Assembly (NCBI GenBank): GCA_017607445.1
Contig: JAEVHH010000003.1
Span: 5,270,001-5,334,000 of the forward strand
Length of the DNA stretch: 64,000 bases
Source: Histoplasma ohiense
Taxonomy: Eukaryota > Ascomycota > Eurotiomycetes > Onygenales > Ajellomycetaceae
Direction: 5' to 3'
The position numbers and the translations under genes were made by a program. Position 1 is the first letter of the stretch, and each line of letters starts with the position of its first letter. Under the pieces are notes generated by a model that did no database searches, was not told where the DNA came from, and saw only the letters and a program-made list of their open reading frames with translations. This document shows, in pieces, positions 11,701-24,400 of this stretch.

Positions 11701-11999
11701 AAACAATTTGCTTCAATCATAATGTTTGAGATAGAATCACTGTACAACCTCACTTATAGATCATTTCTCTATCATCTTGAAGTGTTAATTTTTCAATTTT
11801 CTATTGATTGAACTAATTTTTATTCAAAAATACATATATTATGAGTATGAAGTATCACATTGAAAACTGCTACTCTGATTTTGAATATGGAAATGATTTG
11901 CTAATTTTTCAATCATGATCATGTCTAGTCATTCAACATCTTGATCTTGTCATCAAAACATATATCTGATCATCAGTAGCTCTAGTCAAAGCACTGAGT

Positions 12000-12170
12000 G
12001 TATTTTTTGATGACTTCTGACATCTTTTGATGATATTCAACAACTTCTGACAACTTCTGACAACTTTACATAACTCTTGATCATCTCACACAGCACATTA
12101 ACTTCTGACAATATCTGAAATCTTTCAATAACTTCTGAAATCTTTTGACAACTTCTGAATCAATCACATA
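12000..12170. repeat. Subterminal cluster of AACTTCTGA-like motifs
   Basis: ACTTCTGA-type motifs recur six or more times within about 170 bp (for example CAACTTCTGACAACTTCTGA). The same motif lies in both terminal repeats and again near 14870-14900 and 16150-16210. Clustered subterminal motifs of this kind are often transposase-binding sites in DNA elements; here that role is inference. Confidence 0.5.
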
Positions 12171-12292
12171 ACACCTCTTTTTGACAGCTGAGTCAGACAA
12201 CTCTGTTGAATATAGTCAAGAGAGATTGAAGAAAATACAAAAGTCAGCAACAACAGCTGTTTTAAAAGCTATTATTAAAGTAAATACTTTTC

Positions 12293-14830
12293 ATGAAAGT
12301 TGAAGATATATCTCAAGTTGTTATGAGTTACACTGAATCTGAAAGTATTGATAAGCAACAGAATGTTATTGAGTATTGTCTTCAATGAATTTTTCAAGAC
12401 TCACATTCAGATTCTAAGTACACTCTTCAGTCACATATAGAACAAGTTCATATACTTCAGCATATAATATATGAGTATAATGACACTTTATTTATTGTCA
12501 GAACTGACTATGGAAAGAGTCTTATTCTTCAATTCTATACAATTCTGACAGAGAAGATAATCATTCAACTGATTTCTCTAAATAAGTTTGATGATCAGCA
12601 GATAAGTGATATAGCTCAGTTTCTCTCTATCAATTCTTATCTAATCAATGTCAGCAATCTTCAGAGAGAAGAGCATTTACTCAAATGTATTCAACAGTGT
12701 GAATATACACATATCTTACTCAGTTCAGAGCAAGCACTTTTCAAGCAGTTTCAGTGTATTCTTCAAGATTCTACTTTATAAAAAAAGATTGAGCTTGTAG
12801 CTATCAATGAGTGTCATCTTATCACTCAGTGAAGTGGATTCTGTGATCAGTTTGTCAGACTGAGGTATCTGAGATTGCTTTTGTGTGAGAACATTGTCTG
12901 ATTTGACTGTTCTGCAATTCTCAGCAGTAAAGATGAAGATATTATTCTTCAAAATACTGAATTTCATTCTGTTGATGATAATTCACAGCAGATTCAGATT
13001 ATTCAAACCTTCATTAATCATTCTGATATTTTTATTGATATCTATTCAATTTCACATGGTAAATTAGCATTCTATGATATGCTATATTTCTTATTGAATG
13101 AGGCTGTTGATACAGATGGGAAGATCATACCTCAATCTATCTTAAAAACTATTGTTTTTATTGATAGTATTGTCAAAGTTCATTAAACAGTGCAGTTTTT
13201 TTGATCAATGCTTCTTCAGTTTTGTCAGAATAACAGACAAAATACTGATGATATTGACATCTCTTTTATCAATGATATCATTCAGCTTTTTTACTCTTGA
13301 GTGTCTGAAGTGAACAAGAATAATCACTTTAAGAAATTCATGAAATCAACATTGAAAATACAAATCATGGTGGCAACAATCTCACTGAGTATGAGTATAA
13401 ATATTTCAGATGTTGAGCATACTGTTGTATGGGGATTTTCTATCAAGAAAGATGATATCACAGATGTTTGACAACAATATGAATGAGAGAGTTGTGAATT
13501 AGATCAAAAGAGTCATACTTTGATTTTTCTTCTCTACTGAGTATTTGATTCTGAAGATTATGAAAAGAAAGCTCTTCAACATTCTCAATCATCAGCAAAA
13601 CAAAGATCTCAGCAAAGAACTCAATATCAGATCAGTCAGCTATCACAGTTCATAAACTTTGAAGACATATCTGATGCTGAAAGTATTGCATCAAATATGA
13701 TAAGTCAGAGTCAAAGTCAATGTAGAACAACAACTGTAAAGATATAAACAGAGAGTGAAATATAAAAACAAGTCAATCTCTCTGCTGATTGAAAGATAAT
13801 TATCAACAGCTCATGTCACTGAAAAGATCTTCTGATATATCTTGATGAGAATCAACTTTCATTTAATATGAATAGAATGGATACTTCTATGAAAAAATGC
13901 TGCAGCAGATGCAATCCAAGCTGTATATCTGCATTCAAACAGTCATTCACTACAAACACAATCAAGAGATCTCAAGTCAATAGTCACAGTGCTATTCTAT
14001 TATCAGTACTTAAGAACTGATGTACACAACATACAGAGAAACAGTGTCATCATAATCAAGATTTTTCAGTGTCAGCATCATGATTTATATCTACTCAGTG
14101 TCAGTGACAGATAGCTGCTTTATTTCACAAGAAGACACTCATCTTTGAATTCAATTGAAATGAATTGTGTGATGCTGTCAATCTTCTTTGAACTTGAAGC
14201 TATCAAGATGAATTTGATGATCAGCTTCACAGCTTTCTATTGAGTCAAATTGCAGTTGTAAACAACACATATAAAGCTGTTTGCATAGCAAGATATCAAC
14301 ATCAGACAGTCAGAAACATGGAGAAAGCAGCAGAGATCACAGTATCTATCAAGATATCAGACAGTGATTCAATCAGTGAAGAGAGAGCAGCTCAGCAGCT
14401 CACAGTTGCATGATGTGTGAAAGACAATAATCTGACTCAAATGACTACTCAATAAGCAGTAAAAAGAGCTCAGCAATTTAATGAAATCTTTATTGAAATC
14501 TCTACTGCTTTTTTGACTGTTGTTGCTGCTGCTGAAGTCTCTGCTATTCTAGCTACAACTATTGTCAGTGCTTCCACTACTCCACAGTCTACTTCTTCTT
14601 CAAGCTCATGGATTCACAAATCTACAACTGCTCAAGTTCACACTTCACACAAGCAGTGAAGTAATAACAAGAGTATTGATATTCAAATCCCTCACAAATG
14701 AACACCACTTGATGAATGGAATGCAAATGCAGAGATTGTATTCACAAAGATATCTCATTTTGACCATATTTGAACTCCTTCTCACAGAGGAAGAGACAAC
14801 TTCTCTATAGAAAATGATAGTATCAAATAG
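12293..14830 (+). pseudogene. RecQ-like superfamily 2 helicase pseudogene
   Basis: One reading frame can be followed for about 845 codons from ATG at 12293 to TAG at 14828, broken by stop codons (mostly TGA) but not by frameshifts. Motif I is TDYGKSLILQF at about 12503. The DExH box appears as AINECHLIT at about 12800, with Asp changed to Asn. The C-terminal helicase region is IMVATISLSMSINISDVEHT near 13364, matching RecQ-type IMVAT.A.GMG..IPDV. A cysteine segment KKCCSRCNPSC follows near 13890, as in fungal RecQ-like helicases of repeats and subtelomeres. The gene lies inside the large TIR element and probably served it. The normal family role is 3'-5' DNA unwinding. This copy is non-functional. 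Confidence 0.7.
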
Positions 14831-15237
14831 TTAGATATCTTCTATAATAGATTTTCTGTAAATTTTTTACAACTTCTGAGAACTTCTGCTAACTTCTGAA
14901 TCAATTGTAAATCATCAAGCAGTAGAAGTGAATAGAAATGTACTCATCTAGATATTATTAATCTGCTCAAATGTTATTCACTCATATTATAAGTATAAAT
15001 ATGATCTTCATGCTTCTATTTCTTCATCTTTCTTTCAATCAGCATTTCTTACTATATGAACTGCTGTTGCACTTGCCTTTTCATTCATCATCCATTCTTG
15101 AATATAACAAAAGTAAGTTATATCTTGATCATAGATGATGTATGAACTCATCTTTGACTAAACAGTTTAATCAATACAATCATATCTATTCACAAGCTCA
15201 AGTTCACTGTTCTCAAAGCTCACTTTGATATACATTA

Positions 15238-15420
15238 TGCAATCAAGTCTGAGAAGGTCTGTGCAGACTGTCTCTGTGTTGCTGAATATAAATTCTTGCA
15301 TAAATGCATTGTTTCTGATGTTAGAAAGTTATGTGATAATTGTCATTTCTGTGGTATAAAGTGTTGCACTGTATGTTCACTATATGCCACTCTGAGAGAA
15401 AGTTTAGATGCTAACTGATA
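15238..15420 (+). pseudogene. Cysteine-rich zinc-binding-like fragment, copy 1
   Basis: The plus strand reads KSEKVCADCLCVAEYKF, then VRKLCDNCHFCGIKCCTVCS and LYATLRESLDAN, with paired CxxC-type cysteines that suggest a zinc-binding module. A similar arrangement occurs at about 17500-17590. The family is unknown. It lies in the TIR element between the helicase and DUF6589 remnants. Confidence 0.4.
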
Positions 15421-17484
15421 TCATTATAGATTCTCAAAGAGTTCCATTCCATTGTAGAATTTTATATCAGAAGATCATGTAAGGTGATGTGTTGGAAGCA
15501 GAGAGATAATGATGACTATTACAATGTTATGAAGAAGTTAAAGAGTATGCTGAGAGCAGTCAATGATTTGATCAGATTTTATAAGAGTGTTACACTGGAA
15601 TCATTTGTTGAAGGAGATTCTCAGATTGTTGTCAGTGCAGATGATGAAGTTGACTTGTGTAATACAAGCTGTTTTTTTGATGAGGAGTTGTCAATGAGTT
15701 TTCCTTTGTGCTCAGTGAATCTCATTGATTGTAAGATTGATGAAGAGATTATTGAGAAGTAGTTGTTGTTGTTGTTGTTGCTATTTTTATTGTTGCTTTT
15801 GCTTTTGTTTTTTTTTTTAATATCTTTTTTTATTTTATTTAAATGATCAATTAGATATCATTCTTTCAGCAAATCTTGCCCTTGCTACTTGCTTGAATCT
15901 CAGTGAGACAGATGGGAGAATCTCTGTTTCTGAGACATACAGACAACAGAATCTCTGTGAACTTCTTCAAAGTTCAGTGAAGTTCTGAATCAATGAAATC
16001 TTTGAGAAAAATGGCACTGTGAGACAATGGAATCTTTGAGGAAAATGATGCTGTGAGATGATGGAATCTTTGAGGAAAATGGCACTGTGAAACAGTGGGA
16101 TTGTTTGTAAAGAGTAGTAATCTTCATGTTCATATATATCTTTGATCTTCTATTAACTTCACTGATCTTTTGTAAACTTCTGTGAATTTCTTTGAAGTTG
16201 TGTGAACTTCTGAGTCTATCAAATTAGTCAATGAATGAGAAGATAAATTCACTATATTAAAGAAGAAATGAATAACTCTATACTAACATTTTTGATTCTT
16301 TTCTTTCTTTCTTTCTCTTCTTCTTTTCTTTCTCTGAAATCAAAAATAATCAATATGGCGCCCCCCCCTCTGCAACATTGGTGTGGATGCATCAACTCTG
16401 TTTTTCCATCAGTGAAAATGATATTCTTGCTGCTGCTGCAGCTATTCTGCAAGGACAACTCTGCTCTGACAGAGTTTGTCACTCTCTGTATGTCTATTCA
16501 GCATGAAAAGTATAATGAGAATGAAATGAAATACTAATATTGATAATTAGTTTTTCTCTCTGTGCTTATGTCTGTGTTCACTCTTGTCTCTCTGCTCTCA
16601 TTCTTGTCTGTGAGAATGGGGATGAGAAAGTGTCTGAGACTTCTCTCTCTTCTTTGAAGAATGAAGAGAATGAGCTGGACTTGTTCATGTAGATATGAAA
16701 AACTTTCTCTAAATGAATGCAATATTGTGAGACAATAAGAAGCTAATGTTGTTGTTGTATAGCAGTTCTTACTCTCAATTTCCATTCTCTTTCTTCAACT
16801 TCTTCTCATCTCTGTTCTTTGCAGAGAAAGGAGTTCCATTGAAATCAATCAAGTAAGCAATATGAATTTGAATGAGATATATGATAGAAAAAGAATCAAT
16901 CACTGATATACTATATTAGCTTTCTCTTTCTGTTCTCAGTGCTAATGATATCTTCTTCTCTGTTCTTTCAGCTGTTCTCTGTGTTGAGCTCTCACTCCCT
17001 CTTCTCATCATCAGCAACTTCTTTCTCATCAACAACATCATATGATATTTTTCTCTCTCTCAACACTCTGTCTGCCAGCTGTGTCTGTTGGAAGCAGGCA
17101 CAGCTGACAAGCCAGTCAAGATGAGGTTGGAATTGATTGATGAGCAAAAGCTCATCAATCTATCAGCCTCAGAAATCAGAGAAATGATGATCAGTCTCTC
17201 ATGAGAAGTTTCAGTGCTTCTCTTCTCAGAAGCAGAGAATATGAAGCTATATTGATTGAATAATGAAGACAGAGCTGAGTGAGCAGCTGCTGGGAGAGAA
17301 CAGATGTACTGTCTGTTAAGAGAACAGTGAAAAATGTTGAGTGTACTTCAAGAAAAGAAGAGTTCAGATAGTCAAGCTCAGAGATTCTTGTTCTCACTAT
17401 CAGATTACTGCATGCAAAGATGGATGTAGCATCTTCAAATACAAGCTCAAGAATCTTCACACATTCTCACTGTTGTGATCACAT

Positions 17485-17595
17485 CAATTGCTGCTGAAGG
17501 GGTCATCTTCTTCTCTGTCAGAAAGCAGTGCTCTGACTGTTTAAATTTCTGTTTTGTTTGTACTGCTCTGCTTCATGAAGAAAGTTTCAAGTAGA
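17485..17595 (+). pseudogene. Cysteine-rich zinc-binding-like fragment, copy 2
   Basis: The plus strand reads AAEGVIFFSVRKQCSDCLN followed by FCFVCTALLHEESFK and a stop. The order VRK-C-x2-C...C-x2-C...L-ES resembles the fragment at 15238-15420, so the two may be duplicated genes or halves of one family. Function is not assignable. Confidence 0.35.
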
Positions 17596-18655
17596 ACTCT
17601 AATAAACAAGTAATCTGTATAGATGAATGTGTTAGAGATTCTATGCAGGCATTCTTTGCAAGTATCAGTTGTAAATGTAAATTAGTTGATGTTGAGAAAT
17701 GCTATCTTCAAAAAAAAATTTGTCAGATGTTAGTCATGTTGGTTTTGAACCTTGATATTTGATTGACTCACAAGTTGACAGAACAATGCAGAAGTTCAAT
17801 TACTAATATATTGATCAGCAAAAAGTTAACATACAGTTAACTAACTAAACTTAGTTATATCAAATAAAGCTGTAAAACTATGTAACAACTCATTTATCTA
17901 TTTTAATTATTTTCCTCCAAAATTGGTTCTGATATATCCGATGAATTATTTATAGTAGATAAAGATAGTATATTTTCAATGAAGATAGATTCTTGCTCTC
18001 TATTATCATTGAATTCCTCAGAATAAGCCTCAATTTCAGTATTGATGATTATATCATCAAAATTCAAATTCATTGATACAGATTGCTGCTGAATTCATGC
18101 TTGATTAAAGTGCTCAATCTTCTTCTCCAAATTCTCCACTCCAATTGTAAGTATATCCAAGGAGTCAAACATATGTTTTTTTGGCAGTAAAAGCAAATCT
18201 TGAGATGAGGTGTAACCATTCTTCAACAGACTTCTAGCCATAGAGAAAATCTCTAGCTTAGTGACAGCACTTGTATATTCTTCAGTAAGTGAATGTTCAA
18301 AGATAGACTCTAAGATCTGCTGTAGCTGATGAACTCATGTGTTGAACAGACAAACTCAATCAAATATAAGATAGATATTCTTTATTGAATTTTTGTAATA
18401 TTTCATCTTCAGCTTGCAACTATCATTAAGATGCTTCATGTCTAAATCAATTGCTTTGAAGAAGCCAGGTTTTCCAGGCCAGTTGACAAGATCTGAGGCC
18501 ATAATCACTTGATGCAGAGAGAGGGATTTGACAGATTGAAGTATTCAGTAGTAGTGAAGCATCTCAGTGACATAATTATATTGATCAGCATCAAGAAAGA
18601 AGATAATCAGAGATGGAATAGAGTACTCAAGAAGTTCAATATCATCATATTTAAC

Positions 18656-19954
18656 TAGACTGGCTGTGTGACCATGCATGGGACTGGGACTAAATATTTC
18701 TCCAGTTCCATTATCAAATTTCTTAGTCCTGGTCCCATATAGTGTTTATTAAATTAGTCACTTTACACTGTTTATATTATAAATCTAGTCCCAGGTCATG
18801 TTCTTCTTATAAATTACTGATTCTGGTCCCATTTGGTCCCATTTTAACAAAATGGGACCAAATGGGACCATGATTTACCCTATATAGATGATATAATGCT
18901 ATGAGCGTTACCAAAAATCATTACCTATCAAAAGAAGTTTAGTGTGTTTATGCTCTAGTTCTATTTTGAACTAGTAATGATAGTGATAGATAGATTCGCC
19001 GCGGTAGATAGGTTGGCAGCGATAGATTAGCAGCGATAGATTAGCAGCGATAGATTAGCAGCGATAGATAGATTAGCAGCAGCAATAGATTAGCAGCGAT
19101 AGATAGATTGACAGCAGCAATAGATTAGCAGCAATAGATAGATTGGCAGTGGTAGATAAATTGGCAGCGATAGATAGATTGGCAGCGATAGATAGGTTGG
19201 CAGCGATAGCTTAGCAGCGATAGATAGGTTGGCAGCGATAGATAGGTTGGCAGCGATAGCTTAGCAGCGAGGGATAGCTTGCAGCAATAGATAGGTTGGC
19301 AGCGGCGATAGCTTAGCAGCGATAGATAGATTAGCAGCGATAGATAGATTGACAGCAGCGATAGATTAGCAGCAATAGATAGATTGGCAGTGGTAGATAA
19401 ATTGGCAGCGATAGATAGGTTGGCAGCGATAGATAGATTGGCAGCGATAGATAGGTTGGCAGCGATAGCTTAGCAGCGATAGATAGGTTGGCAGCGAAAG
19501 ATAGGTTGGCAGCGATAGCTTAGCAGCGAGGGATAGCTTGCAGCAATAGATAGGTTGGCAGCGGCGATAGCTTAGCAGCGAGGGATAGCTTAGCAGCGAG
19601 GGATGAGGGATAGCTTGCAGCAATAGATAGATTGGCAGCACTAGATAGGGGCGATATCTCCACCAATCATATCATCAGATTGATATCTAAGATATGTATT
19701 ATATAATCATCAGAACGGGACCAAACCTCAGTCAAAATCATAGTCAGTCCCAGGTCATGTTCTTATTTTTAATAGTCAGTCACTTTACATGAAATATCAA
19801 GATTTATTAGTCCCATTTCACTCATGTTCTAATAATTCTAGTCACTTTACACTCCCATTCTGATCCTGGTCCCACTGAAAATCACGCCAAGAAATGGACT
19901 GGGACCAAACCAAACCAAACCAAACATGAAATTCATGGTCCCACCGGCCAGCCT
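18656..19954. mobile_element. Non-autonomous TIR DNA element, Mutator-like size of target duplication
   Basis: The left end AGACTGGCTGTGTGACCATG and the inverted right end AGGCTGGCCGGTGGGACCATG form an imperfect TIR. The 9 bp ATATTTAAC flanks both sides (18647-18655 and 19955-19963). It interrupts the DUF6589-like gene, whose frame closes once the element and one duplication are removed. There is no coding capacity. Subterminal repeats (GGTCCCA, TAGTCACTTTACACT and CCCAGGTCATGTTCTT) occur on both sides of a central minisatellite. CpG is better preserved in it than in its host, so it is younger or less mutated. A 9-bp duplication is typical of Mutator-like elements; the superfamily call rests on that alone. 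Confidence 0.65.
18985..19645. repeat. Minisatellite of GATAGATAGATTGGCAGC-like units
   Basis: Roughly 660 bp of imperfect 14-18-bp units of the form GATAG(ATAG)(A/G)TTGGCAGC or GATAGCTTAGCAGC. Larger blocks repeat as well: the order in about 19080-19300 recurs in about 19330-19560. It forms the core of the 1.3-kb DNA element. Confidence 0.88.
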
Positions 19955-20523
19955 ATATTTAACAGCATAGCATATTCAAATGAATAACTTGAATTCTCAG
20001 AGAAGGCAACACATTGTATGAAATTCAATATCTTGAATAAGTTGAGAGGTTTGAAAGTCAGTTTCTGTTCAGACATCAAGAGTAAATGCTTTGATATATA
20101 CATCTTCAATAAGCTGAAGATACTGTGAAGAATTAAGCTGATGTATAATAGTATCAATATCTTCTGAGTGCTCATGATTGACAATCAGATAATCTCAATG
20201 CTGTATGGCAGTATAAAATAGCACCAGACTTCGGGATGCAAAGCTCTGAGAAATCATTGGTTCAAGAAGATGATATTTAGAATTGATGGAAGTCATAGAA
20301 TTTCAGTTTCAATGAGTAAGATCAGACTGAATACAGTGATGAGCCTCTTCAGAGATCTCTGCTTCAAAGTGAGTACAGACAATAATGAAGAGTAGATTTA
20401 TTTGAATATGAAATCATTCAGAAACAGAATAAAGTCAGTTGCACTGTTCAAATATGTCTGTAGATTTTGACTGTTCTATCTTAACAGATTGAATGAGCTT
20501 TGTAGTCAAGACATCTTCATACA

Positions 20524-20905
20524 TGTAAGCAGCGGTATGAGGATTAGCTGCTTATATCACAAGAAGTCCTTAAGACTCTGCAAGAATTAAGTTGTAGAAG
20601 ATAATACAGTAATATATTGAAGAGGATTTGAATTAATATTGATATTGTAGAACATAGAGATCAAATTAAAACAGAATGATCCACTGACCTCTAGAAGATT
20701 GGGCCAGCTGCTATCTATATACACAGTATCATAAACAAATTGAACTTGCTATAATGTAGATGGTGTAGTATGATGCAAGTGGCAAGATAATGTCTTGATT
20801 TCAAATCTGATATGATGTTGATGATGCTATATTCAGTGATGTCATATCTTTAGAGCAATTGCTAATTTCAGCCTAGCACTGATAACTTAGTGTGGGTTTC
20901 TTACA
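20524..20905 (-). repeat. Gypsy A 3' LTR
   Basis: Pairs with 26570-26951, both 382 bp, differing mainly by transitions. This copy has lost more CpG than the other LTR. Confidence 0.92.
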
Positions 20906-21255
20906 ACTGCCCCCTCTGAAAGGGCCGCTGTCCCAGCAGGCCAAAAAATTGTAGAGTAATTGTAGATAATTCATGATCACAAGCAACAGTGAACCTTTGT
21001 TGTTTCACTGATAACACAAAACTCATAGAAGTAAATAGAATCATAACTGACAACACAGAAGTAAATAGAATTATAGAATATATGATTTCACAAAAAATAT
21101 AGAGAATCAGAATCTCTGAGCAAATTCTGATTCTGATAAGCTATTGAGAGATTCCTTCCCCCACCTCTGCCATCAATATTTCAAAGAAAGAATGTAAGTA
21201 ATCACTAGAGGATCAGTGGGTTATCAATATAGAAATGTTTGTTAACAGTAAAAGC

Positions 21256-21291
<36 letters not shown>

Positions 21292-21499
21292 GTTTTTTCA
21301 CCAAGGGCATAATGCTCAGAATAATATCTATTGGTTCTTTGCTTTTTCCTTCCAATCAGGGTTTGAAATCATAATGTAGCCTCATTAAACTTCTAAAACC
21401 TTGTAGAATAAAAAGGAGAAGAGTGCCACTAAGCTTCAAGAATCTTTCATAGTTCAAAGCAGAAGTGTAGATAAGTAGAAACTTCAAAATCTTTATAGA

Positions 21500-24400
21500 A
21501 AAAAATAGAAGAATTACTAATATTGTGTTCTGAAATACTTCTTTTTAACAAGAAATCAATTTCAATTTACCTTCTCATATTCTTTGAGAAGGTTATGGGA
21601 ATTCAAAAGATTATTAGAAGGTTTTCAAGTGTTCTCAGTATTAGAATATTCTTTTCACTTGACAAGATATTGCTTCTTATTATGATGCAATTATTTATTC
21701 AAAATAGCTTCAACAAAATATTCTGTTCTGTCTTTGAGTAGAATGTCAGAAGGTTTCTTAGATTCTTCATCTGATCTCTGATAATAGAATTTCAACAAAA
21801 TAATATGAAAGACAGAATGTATAGATTCAAAGGTTCTCAGAAGATCTAGTTGATATACTTGTGATTCAATGATATTCAGAATTGTAAACAGTTCAAATCA
21901 TTTATTTTCAAGCTTGTGACAAGATCTAGAAGTTGTTATATTCATGAAAGATAGAAGAACTTGATCTTCAATGACAAAGAATTTCTCTTGATATCTTCTG
22001 TTATAGTATTCTGCTTGCTTTTTGAAGGATTTTTGAACTTTGACTTGAAGGTTGCTTTGTATCTCTTGTAATTTCTTCACCCTTGCTGTAGCTAAGGGCT
22101 CAAGATTGATAGAGGTTACAGATTCAGATTCTTTATCAATTATCTCTCTCAGTGAAACAGAATTGTAACCTAGTAGTGCTTGAAACAGTGGCATATCAAT
22201 AGATGCTTGAGAAACAGAATTGTAGATGAATTGTGTCTGTGGAAGTAGATTCACTCAGTTATTCTGATGATAGTTCAAGTATATTTGTAAATAGTTCTCT
22301 AATATTTGATTCTGATGTTCTGTTTGTCCATTGGTTTGAGGGTGGAATGCTGTACTCAGGTTGTGCTTAACTCATAAATAATAACAGAATGTTGATCAGT
22401 AGTGACTGATAAACAACTTATCTCTATCAGATATGATAGATGAAGACAAATCATAATCACTTAGAATAGCATCTATGAACAACTCTGCAAAATCAGAAGT
22501 AGTAATTGAAGTCATGCAAGGAAAGTACTTAGCTAGTTTAGTATAGCAGTTCAGTATGATCAAAATACTATTATAGATGATTCTCTTTTGAATTACTGGT
22601 GGTAATTCAATGATGAAATTTATAGCAAGAGAACTGAACAGTCTAGTAGATATAGGGATTTTGACAAGTTGTCTGTATGATTTATATCTCTTAGCTTTAA
22701 CATGCTGGCAGATATCACACTCTCTGATGTATGTTTTGATGTCTTTTTGAAGTGTATTTCAGTAATATTTGTGATGTAGAAGCTCTAAGATTCTGGCAAT
22801 ATCAAAGTGATCTGCTCAGAGATCATCATGATGTATTTGTAATAACTTCTGAGTGATTGCTTTGCTAGAGAGAATGTAGATAGCATGATTGTGATGTAGA
22901 AGTCCACAATTTTCATCTACTTATCAGATGATCAAAGAATCTCTGAAGATATTGAAGACTTCTCTAAGAGTTCCAGGCTTTGCACTATTTTCAACTTCTT
23001 GACTTTGAGTTACAGTAAAGACATCTCTCTTCTGTAATTCTTTAATAAAGTCTAGAAGCTGATTAGTAGACAGTTTGTGATCTGTTTCATCCTCAGCAGC
23101 TTTCATTACTGCTAGATGTGGCATGAGAAGTTCATGATCTTCAGTGTCAGTTTCAAAGAAATCTCAGAAATAAGAATACTCTGCAGAACAATCTAAGCTT
23201 CTCTATACTGAAGATGATTCAGTATCTACTAAGCTGTTCTGATCAGAGTCATGAAGTCTCTGATGGATTTTTTTCTGTAGAACTGACAGCATTGACAGCT
23301 TTGAGTCTACATTCTCAGAGAAAATAATATAGTCTGAATGTTTTGAAGATGAATTGACAGGGTTTAGCTGTTCTGATTGATAGATTATATAGAAATCATA
23401 AGCAGATAGCTCTTCTGTTCAATGTGTCTGATGATTGTTCAAGCTTTTGATACTAAGAAAGTATTTCAGATTATTATAGTTGATTATGATTTGAATTGAG
23501 TACAGATTGCCTTGCAGATAGTGTTATCAGTGATGAAATGATGCCACTATAATCAGAAGTTTCAAATCATAAGTGTTATAGTTTCTAGAAGCTTCAGAAA
23601 GCTTCTGTGAAAAGAATGCAATGAGTCTCCACTTTTTTCTTCAAGTAGACACTGAATTATCTATATCTTTGCTTTGTTCTGATGCTATTTCTATAGCTTC
23701 TTGATAGATTTCTGGTACTGATTCTAGATGTTGAGATAGAATACCAGCAATTCCATCTTTGCTTGCATCTGTTTCAACTTGAGTTTTCTTCTGTGAATCA
23801 TAATGAATTAGTAGAATAGCTTGTGCAAATGCTTCTTTCAAATTTACAAAAACTTTTCTTGCTGAATCACTAAGTTGAAACTTAGTTTGCTTATCCATAG
23901 CATTTCAAAGGAGATCTGTAAGAGGTGCAGCTATCCATGAAAAAGCATATATGAATCTGTGATAAAAGTTCACAAATTCTATGAAAACTTGAATATCACA
24001 GACATCTTTAGATTCCAGTCAATTTAGAATAGTTTCAACTCAGTTGCAATCCATGACTATATCAGTAGATGATACAATATAGCTAAGAAATTCAATCTCA
24101 GTAGTGAAAAAGATGCATTTGCTTTTCTTAGCATAAAGTTGATATTTTTGTAAGTGTTCAAAAATTAATTGAAGGTGTTTCATATGATCTTTGGTATTTT
24201 GGGAATAGATAAGAATGTCATCAAGATAAACAATGCAACAGATATCAACTAGACCTTTCAGCACTTCATTGATATAAGATTGAAATGTAGCAGAAGCATT
24301 ACAGAGTCTTATAGATATAATTCAGAATTTGTAGCTGCTGTATTGAGTTCAAAACACTGTTTTCCATTCATCTTCTTCTACTATTTGTATGCAGTAGTAG

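Larger units (their letters stand above)
14831..17880. other. Decayed middle part of the TIR element
   Basis: Heavily mutated, AT-rich sequence with short open frames, such as 15484-15762 on the plus strand, whose last part is acidic. It includes GTT- and TTTG-rich tracts at 15760-15840 and repeated AACTTCTG-like motifs. Apart from two cysteine-rich fragments listed separately, nothing is recognisable. Confidence 0.5.

Noticed and set aside
17690..17850. tRNA-like GGTTTTGAACCTTG and TTCAATTACTAA blocks
   Set aside because: No cloverleaf could be drawn with paired acceptor, D and anticodon arms; it lies in decayed element DNA.
18985..19645. CRISPR-like repeat array
   Set aside because: Units are contiguous and imperfect with no unique spacers, and the genome is fungal; it is a minisatellite.
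21260..21287. Long T run as a LINE or SINE tail
   Set aside because: It lies inside Gypsy A between the chromodomain and the 3' LTR with no duplication or retroposon body beside it.
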